From the NCBI GenBank assembly GCA_026874595.1, contig CM049306.1, forward strand, positions 25,099,519 to 25,163,518: a stretch of 64,000 nucleotides of DNA, given 5' to 3'. Under the pieces are notes generated by a model, which worked only from the letters and a program-made list of their open reading frames with translations, was not told where the DNA came from and ran no database searches. Source of the DNA: Sipunculus nudus (Eukaryota; Annelida; Sipuncula; Golfingiida; Sipunculidae). Of this stretch, positions 50,501-59,500 are shown in pieces; the first letter of the stretch is position 1; each line of letters opens with the position of its first letter. Made by a program: the position numbers and the translations under genes.

Positions 50501-53500
50501 CCGATGAGAGGAGGCACCATAAACTCAAAGAGAAACCGGTGAGACCATATGGATGGCGGGGTGTTAGGGAGACGGTCGCGAGGGAGACGTAGACGCGTCG
50601 CGGTAGGCTAGAGAACGGGGGGGACGGAAAATCGAACAGATCGAATTCCGGACGCCCCAGGCAAGCAAAAATACACCGAACAACCGGGAGTGGAAGGAGC
50701 ACCGGTGGAGGAGGAGACGCAGGGCGACGGGAAAGGGTGTCGGCAAGAATGTTTGACACGCCCGGAAGATGCGACGCATGAATCGAGGCCCGGAGAGAGA
50801 TGCATAGATCGAACAAAAGGATGTCTCCTGCATCAGTGAGGGAGACCAAGGACCGCCCTGCTGGTGGATATACGCCACAACCGTGGTGTAGTCAGCCAGA
50901 CGAGAATGTGACGGCCGATCAAGAGGGGGGACCAGCGGAAGATCGCGCGACGGATGGCACGCAGGTCCAGGATAATGATATGCAGCAGACGTTCCGACGG
51001 GGACCATATTCCCGAGGCGCGGAGAACGGCCAAATGGGCACCCCATCCGAGGAGAGATGTGTCAGGAAATCCCGGACAATCGAACCCCGGAGAGAAAGGA
51101 ACTTCCTGAAGGAGAAATGAAAGGGCCAGTCAGGGGCGAAGGGTCTGCCACATACGTGGATACGGGAGAACCGCAGGACGAACCAAATGGAGAGGGAGAA
51201 GGCCATGAGCGCGCAGGAGAGACTGAACCGGACGGAGATAGAACCAACCAACCGAACGAAGCAGCAGCCCAGTTGAGAGGGCCGTGAAGAGAAGCAGCGG
51301 CATGAGAATCAATTCGGCGAGACGCAATAAAGGAACGAATCTGCGTCCTGAGCTTGAGAGCAAATGCACGCGGTAGAGACGCAGACCCTGACGCAAAATC
51401 CAGAGACACACCCAGAAACGGTAAAGACGGGGTGGGAGGGAGCTGGGATGTCACTGTAGAGACAAGAAGGCCAAGGTTCCTGAGTAAACGAGAACCGGGG
51501 AGAGGTGCGCCAGGAGGAGAGAGCGATCGGCCGCATGAATAAGCCAATCGTCTAAGAAAGGGAGCACAGATAGGTCCTGGGAGCGGAGGGAACAAGAGAC
51601 CGGGTGGACGACTTCGCTATTCTCTGCAGCGGAAAGCCAGGGCCCACATTGATCCTGAACGGGAAAAGAAGCATCTGGAAGGTCAAAGGGAGAATGCCTA
51701 ATCCCTCCGACTGATAATGCGGAGAACTACATAAATAATGAACATGCGAAAAGGCGGCAAGGTAATGACCAAAAAGAGCGGCTTGAGATCAATAATCGGC
51801 GCCCCCATCCGTGTGGTTTCGGAACCAGCAAAAGACGAGAGTAAAATCTCCGGAGGGAAGGGGGAACCTCGAGAATCGCTGACATGTCGAGCAGAGACTG
51901 AATGGCCACCGCCAATGCGGTTGCAGGGTGACTGGAGGATTGTGCAAAAACGTAAAACGGAACTGGAACGTGATTGTGCTGAGAATTAAACGATGTGACG
52001 TAATGCGCGCCCAAGTGGGAAAATGGGTCGCGTAGACGAGTGCCAACCGGATCAAATGAGTCATTTCTGGGTCGAACCTCGGCACAAGGAACAACCGTGA
52101 AAGGCAGTGCACGAATGGTACAGCAGGAAGGACGGGTCGACGGAGGGGGGACCCGACAAGCCGATGTGAGGGCCTTACAGGAAGGCCGCGACTCGGAATG
52201 TGGGAAGACTGGCGCGGAGGAGGAGGTGCCGAACAGAAGCTGGCGGGAATGATCCAAAGCACGGGCTAAGAGGGGCCAAAGGTGGCCGCCAAACAGAAGA
52301 TACCCTGGAAAAAGTAGAGTGTAAAGTGCAACAAAATCAGCCGGAGTTCGGGTGTCAAGGTACGTAATGAATGGATACAGTCCGAGAGGCGCAGTAAATA
52401 CAATACGCCAAGTAACCTGCTGGTGTTCAGCACAGTCATGAGCTGAAGCTTGACAGAAAGCATTGAGTGTGGCAGATCCGTGGAGACGGCGAGGAGGTTA
52501 GTGTAAATCATTAACCATCCCCGCCGCCAAACGGCCAAGCCCCACAAAATCCGGCAGTTGACGGTCGGGTATGGGGGCGGATGAAGAAAATTAGGTTTTC
52601 CCCAACCGCGAACAGTTGTACCAGCCCGGACTCAAGACGTATGGGCGCCTAAGGAACGGTCGGATGATCCGGAAAGGGGTTTAAACGATCAAAACATGGC
52701 ACAAAACATGGAGGTCCAGAGGGTGCTGGGGGACCACGCCGTATTAGACCTGGGAGCGGTCGAGATCAACCCCGAGACGGCGGCGTGGTGTTCCCCGTAA
52801 AGTTTAACCGAATTAACAGGGAATGCCATACACACCGGCGATGTGGAGGAAGGCGAATGAAGGGCAGCTGGATTAAAAAAAGAACCGGCTGTCGACACCG
52901 TGGAAGTCCGAGACTGTAAACGACGGAACTTTGGACCATCAGGTTGCCGCTCCTTCGTGGAGGTAGCAACGAAGTCCAGCAGCGCAGAGGTGCGCGTACA
53001 CCAAGCCGGGCGTTGCAGCACGATCTCTGACCACTGATCTTATGCCAGGGCGGGATCGGCCGTGTGAAGCAACGAGGTCAAGCAGCGCAGAGGTGCACGG
53101 ATGCCAAACCTGGCGTGGCAGCGCGATCTCCGACCACTGATCTTATGCCATGGCGGGATCGGCCGTGTGAGAGGACGGGGACGCTGGAGAACCCCGATAA
53201 GGGGGATCCAGGGAACCCCATGGAGCCGGAATGACCTGAGGCTGGAAAAAAAAGAAGCCGCGGGCGGCCAGCAGCAGGACCGAGCCAAGGGCCACAGGAA
53301 CTGGGCCCGCACGCGGAACAACAGCCGTAGTCTGAAACAAAGCGGTTGCTGGCCAGCCAAGGAGCGCAGAGCAGCCCGTCAGAGCAGCAGGAATCACAGG
53401 AAGCGAGGGCGGCTGAAAAAAAAAGGGGAAGCAGGAGGGCCGGAATTACCTACCTCAGCTCTATGCAGCCCCAAGGAATTCAGCATGACAGCAACAGCCG

Positions 53501-56500
53501 GCTGCGTAAACAAGGAAGGAAGCCGGCGGGGGGGGGGGGGGGGCGGCGGGGAGGGCAGCGGTTGAAGACAGAGAACTGGGTAGTAGAGGCAACCAGGCAA
53601 ACGAACGCGGGTCTAGACAAATCGTCTAGATCCGACACCATGGGAGAGCAAAACCGTGAGAGGTTACTCAGAATGGAATAGCGGACTGGGCCGAATGTGA
53701 TGAAATTAATAGGAAAGATAATTAGCGGTAGAACAACCGGGGAAGTAACTTCACAGGTTAAATAGGAAGGGGAATGTAACACGGACCTGTTGCGTCCACC
53801 CATGGTAGGAACCCCCCCCCCCCCCCCCCCGTTGGAATAAACGGGACCAGATAAGGTCACCATGTATGGGGAACCCCTACAACCGGGGAATGGGACCAGG
53901 GCCCATTTGTCAGACGACCATGGCTGAAGCAGGGATCTGCAGGTCCCTGGCAGATGTCAATGTGTGAACAGCAGGTGAAACAAGTTGGGTGAGAATCCCA
54001 AGGGGGGATTAATTAACCACAAGAAGAACAGTAAAGAGCTCCATGGCGGGAAGGGAAAAACAATCACTACTTACAATTCAGTTGGCAAACCCGACTGTAC
54101 AAACCAAAACAGGAGACGAATCACGCAGAGCGTGATCACATGTCCATCATGGCTGACGCCAGAAGAAAAATGTGATTACTGGAAACGGAAGTGTGACCTA
54201 GATACACGGGAACGAGGCGGGATGGGCGATAATAGGCCCAATAAGGGAAAATTTTCGGTTGGCTTACTCTGGCATATAAACTTTAACAGAGAAAATTCTC
54301 ATTAATACAGAAACAGCTCACAATTATGTTTACGTAATTAAAGCTCATGTGTAAATGCTGTGAAAATAAAATCCACAGTACTTACAGGAAAAAAAACGTG
54401 CCATGTCCAAAGTTTGGCAAAATTTAAGGTACCAATTTTTTATTTTTGCTAATATTTTAAAAATTCAAAAGATTTTGATCTAATTTTGGGTATACAATTT
54501 AATTTTGATTAATCAAATTCTTATAAAAGGAATTTGGTTCACGTTTGTTCGCAGTGTTCTCTATAACCGCGTTGTGTACAATATTGTGCCATACATCATT
54601 TTAAAGGTTATTATCCCCGCAGTGACACAGGCGATATGAAAATAAATAATTTTTAATATACATATAATTTTGAGTGATTTTTCCGTTTTTTTTACCGAGC
54701 ACAGTCGAACTGCCTTCGGCAATCACCAGAATGCGTGCATTGTGGTCACTTGACCTCTAACACTAAGGAGTATTGTTCATATGAATAACGCTTGCTTTCA
54801 ATGAGGGATTTGACCCATGTATGTGGTCAGTTAAAGAGAAAAACACATGTTTCTCGCTTTATGATATGGAGAGTTCAACCAAGAAGGATTAATGACAAAC
54901 CTAATTCAAGGTCCCAGTTTCAGGAACAGGCCTGGGGTGGTGTCAGGGGTTTCAGGCCTCAAAATTTGTCTGATACGATGAAATAAAGGTTGCGGTGGCT
55001 GAAAATGGGATACGGACCCACTGCACGGAGTCCTGCTGGGTTCGCTTCTGCTACTTACGATGTATGCAAATTTCTGTTTCCTTCTTCAGGAACACTTTCC
55101 TTGCAACGTACATTTAATTAATCTTTCACGTGTTCCTCACATCAACCTATTCTTTATATGTATACAACCAACGATAGAAACCAGTCAAATATCAACAAAA
55201 CACTGTATGCCTCCGCGTCTCATTCCGGTTCGCAATGTAAACCATCACTGACCGGGTCTTCAAGGTAAACATACCGGGATATGATTTTTGCCATGAGCAC
55301 AGCGCCACAAAATAACAGTAAAAATTATTTGTACATATCGTATTCCGAGAGTATCCCACTAAAAATCTATATTCTCTTTTAAATTTTATAATAAAAATTG
55401 AGCCAACAGTCAATATCTCAGTAAATATACCTCCCAAACCTCAGTAAAAAGCCTGGTATACCGGGTTTATCAGCTAGTCAAGTTATATTACTGAAAAAAA
55501 AGTCCTTAGCTGTAACATGTTTTGTGTTAAGTGATCAAATATCTTTCCTGATTTTTTACAAAATGCATTATGTTTGAGCCCATAACTTTTTAAAATTATT
55601 TAATACAGACCTTATTTCTGGCATGTACATAGGAAATATATAGAGGAATATTTATGGTAAATATGAGGAGAAACAGATGAGTGGTTTTGATATTAGGCAG
55701 TCCTGAAGTGTGAAAATAGGTTTTTAATAAAAAATTGTGGTTTTTCCTTAATTTCTCAAAGGAACAAAGTCGCAAAGACCCAGTTTTCGGCTTGGTAGGG
55801 GATCTTGGGGATATCTAACATTATGCTGAATTTTGGATTCCTTGGTCTTATGGTTTCAAAACGTGCCACATCTACAGACAGACACACAACGGACAAAGGA
55901 CCACAACTATAGCTCAGATGACTTATAGTCAGCTCAGCTAAAAATGTAAGTACCAAAATGAGGCTGCCAACCCCTGAAAGACGTTATGTCACTTGGCTGC
56001 AAGTTCCAGTAGAACCAGGTTGCAAAATATAAATTTTGTTTTTTTTTATGAATTTTTACACCCTTTCTGTTAAGCTGTTTATCCCTCTTCAGCTTTAGGG
56101 TCATAGTGTGTGATATTATTGAAGTTTAAGGGGATAATCACCAAATTTCAATGTGCACAAGCTGGTGGAACAGACTATAGTATAGATGTATAGTATAGAT
56201 AGTATATAAACTTACTATGACGGTTTGTGCTCTGAAAACTGACCCTCAGTTTGAATGCCAGATATGGATATAACCACTTTTGCTGACACTTAGTTACGCT
56301 CTTTACACAGCCCTTTATCTATAGGGCTACTACCTATATCGTAAGGCGCTGTTTGTTATGACCTCTTATCCTGAATTGCTACACCAGAGGGGAGCACTGT
56401 ATTTTTGTCCAATCAGATGAGACCTTGTGCTGGAAGACAAAGCCAAGCGAGGAATACACGGGGCCAATCATGTTTATTTCATTTGAGTGACAGCTCATCG

Positions 56501-59500
56501 CCCCGCATAACCGTCTGAACAGACCACAGGCTCAGAGAGAATTGCCCCTGACCTGGTTTGCTTAGGGCCTTCGGCACATAGGATGCTCGGCCGGTGAGCT
56601 GTAATTCAAACGAAACGTAACAACAAAGGCTGTGTGCACACCTCGCTGGCTTGTTTCAGTTTTGCAGACAACAGATACATGGCTACGCTAACACAGTCAT
56701 AATGTCATAATCGAATCGGTCGATGATGCGAGAATGCAGAGGGAGCAATTTAAATTCGACCTGAAACTCATCAAGCGGCGCTTGAAGCACAGCAATGGGC
56801 GGAGCCAGGATGCCTGTCGAGTTTTTGTTTATTGGCATCTGATTGGCTGCTTGTCACATCATACGCATGTTTATTTCAGCAGACAACGAACCGCCATCTG
56901 GTGTCTAAATATATCATAAACGGTCAAAGCTGGCAGGGTGAAAATCAGTTGCTTCTTTAGAAGGGCAAGATTTCCGCTGCCTCGGGAGCGTAACACTTAG
57001 TCAGCTGTGCTTAGTTACTGCTATATACTGTATTTAGTTTCTCTTGCCTTTCCTCCTCAGTGTCCTGGGTGTTGCACCACTTGATGTAACTGCGCAGCAG
57101 GCTGGTGATTCTTCTGTCATCCATCCCTCCATCTCCATCAATCAATAACCTCTTACGGATTATGTCATCTGAATCAAATTCAAAAGAAATAAATGTTGAT
57201 GTGCACATATAAACAAGGGACCCATGTCAAAACTTGTCCTTAGATAAATGAATAAATGTATTATACAAATACATGATTGTACTTGGTGTCTGCTATCTTG
57301 TGTATGAGAAAGCTACCCAAATGGATGGACATGCAAAATTTCAGGGCCGTTACATTAAAGGGCTACTGAGATGCACGATTTTCACTAGAAATGGAGCTAC
57401 AGATGGATGCCACATGAAAATTAATTGTAGGTCAAGCCATCAGTCTTGTGTACAAGAGAAATCAACCTAAGATGCAGGGACATGCAAATTTCCAGGCAGA
57501 TACTTCAAACCACTCATAAGATAAATGCCTGAATTTATTCTACAAATATGTGATTGTAGGTGGTGCAAGAAATGTACCAATGCAAGATGGACCTAAACAT
57601 ACAATTTGAAGCTGATACACCAAACCACTCCTGAGATTTGTATGATTTTAACCTGAAACATGCACAGATGAACATCATGCAAAAATTATTGCAGGTGGTG
57701 CCATCAGTCTTGTATACATGATAAAGCAATCCAAGATCTATGGACATGCAATTTCACAGACTGATACATTAAACCACTCCTGAGATAAATGCAGGAATTT
57801 AATCTACAAATCTGTGATTGTAGGTTGCATCACCAGTCTTGCATTTGAGAAATCTGCCCAAGTTTAATGAGCATGCAAAATTTCAGGGTGATACGCCAAA
57901 CCACTTCTGAGAAAAGAGCATTCATTTATTCTATGAAAAGGGAGTAGCAGATGGTGCTACCTGACTGACCTGTGACAATGCTATCCAAGACAGATAAACA
58001 TACATAATTTCAGGCTGATACATCCACCCACTCTTGAGATATGTGCATTTTTCACAAAAAAACAGATTTATGAATGGATGCTCCTTGAAATGATTGTAGG
58101 TGGTGCCACTAGACTTGTATCTAATACTTATAAAAGGTATTCGGTCCACCTCTGTTTGCAATGTTCTCTGAAACCACAATGCATATGATACTGTGCCATA
58201 CCTCATTTTAAAGGTTAGTGTTCCCTCAGTGACATGGCTGATATTAGGATAAATAATTTTTAATGTACACATCATTTTGAGTGATTTTTGCGTGTTTTTT
58301 CTGATATGAGCGAAGGCTATCACGGAAAACAGCCGAACTGCCTTCGGCAAAGACCGGATTTTATTTGTGGTCACCTAAAGTCCAGAATTAAGCTGATTTA
58401 AGGACTACTGTGCATATGAATAACCTTGCTTTCAGTGACAGATTTATGCATGTTTGGGCTGACATTTGACAAAGGCTCTGACCTACGTGTGTGGTCAGTC
58501 AATGTGAAAAACACATGACTCTGGTTCGCTTTTTGAAAAGGAGGGGGTTCAACCCAGGAGTATTAATGACAAAACCCAGTACAAGGTCCCCATTTCTGGA
58601 AATGGGTTGGAGTGGGGTGGAGTCGAACATTCCAGGCCACAAAAATTGGTCTGATACGATTAAAAAAGGTTGCAGCTGAAAAGGGGGACCAACCCCCTGG
58701 TTTCCCATTGGGTCCGCTTCTGCTACAAATGAGATATGCATATTACCGTTTCTCTCTTCAGGAACAGTTCCTTGCCTTAATTTAAACTTACATTTAATTC
58801 ATCTTTCATGTCTTCCTACTCTGATTAAATTAGGTTATGTTAAGCTATGTTGAATAAATGTCTTCCTCACTTGTACTTTCAACGTCCAAAAATAGTGACC
58901 AGTCAAAGGTCATAAAAAAACCGGAGGGCCCCCGCATCCCATTCCGGTTCACAAATTAATGTAAAAATCACCACTGACTTGGTCTCCATGAAAACTGATC
59001 TAGGTATTTTTTCCAGGTTTCAGAAAGATGGGTCCAAGAGTTTCAGAGGAGTTCTTGAGGATGAATGGGGCAGAGGAAGCCTCCTGAACACATCGTATCT
59101 GCAAAACTATTTTGGTAGATACAATTAATCTGGCTCATATATCTTATATAAAAAAATGTTTTTCCTTAAATTTTAAACTTAATTTAAAAGGAAATTTGAA
59201 TTTTAAAAATGAAATTACTACAAAAAAATCTAAACAGTGGCATGATGGCATCTTACAAATGGGACTACTATTTCAATTAAATTTTGTAAACTGGAGTGAC
59301 AACAGGTTTATCAATTTAAAATGTGTTTAATTTTCAACTGAAATAATTAATTAAAAATTAATGATAAGAAAAAAATCCCCTTTTCAAATCAGGTATACAC
59401 ACTCAAACTCATATTAAAGGAGGCTGGGTTATACACAATATCTTCCTGCAAATTATAAAATATTTCCCATCTCTCATCAAGTATTAAACTTTAACCCATT

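Larger units (their letters stand above)
48778..54338 (-). mobile_element. DIRS-type tyrosine-recombinase retrotransposon, decayed
   Basis: About 5.6 kb, visibly GC-richer than its surroundings. Reading the minus strand, remnants occur in DIRS order: reverse transcriptase (FLDDWL active-site motif at 51541-51558), RNase H (DYTTVVAYIHQQGG, within 50564-51046), then tyrosine recombinase (49219-50428). Long imperfect inverted terminal repeats pair about 48800-48975 with 54150-54335. Near the left end, 49014-49135 joins inverted copies of both extremities, the internal complementary region expected of DIRS elements. There is no obvious target duplication, as expected for recombinase-mediated integration. 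All frames are broken. It is inserted in a family-B copy within THOC7 intron 2. Confidence 0.85.

Noticed and set aside
50800-52250. Bacterial contamination or horizontal transfer as the cause of the high GC
   Set aside because: Reverse transcriptase, RNase H and recombinase motifs in DIRS order with inverted terminal repeats explain it as a retrotransposon.
52260-54150. Plus-strand open frames in the GC-rich block (e.g. 53101-53565)
   Set aside because: GC-rich antisense shadows of a decayed retroelement with homopolymer-encoded Gly runs; no homology.
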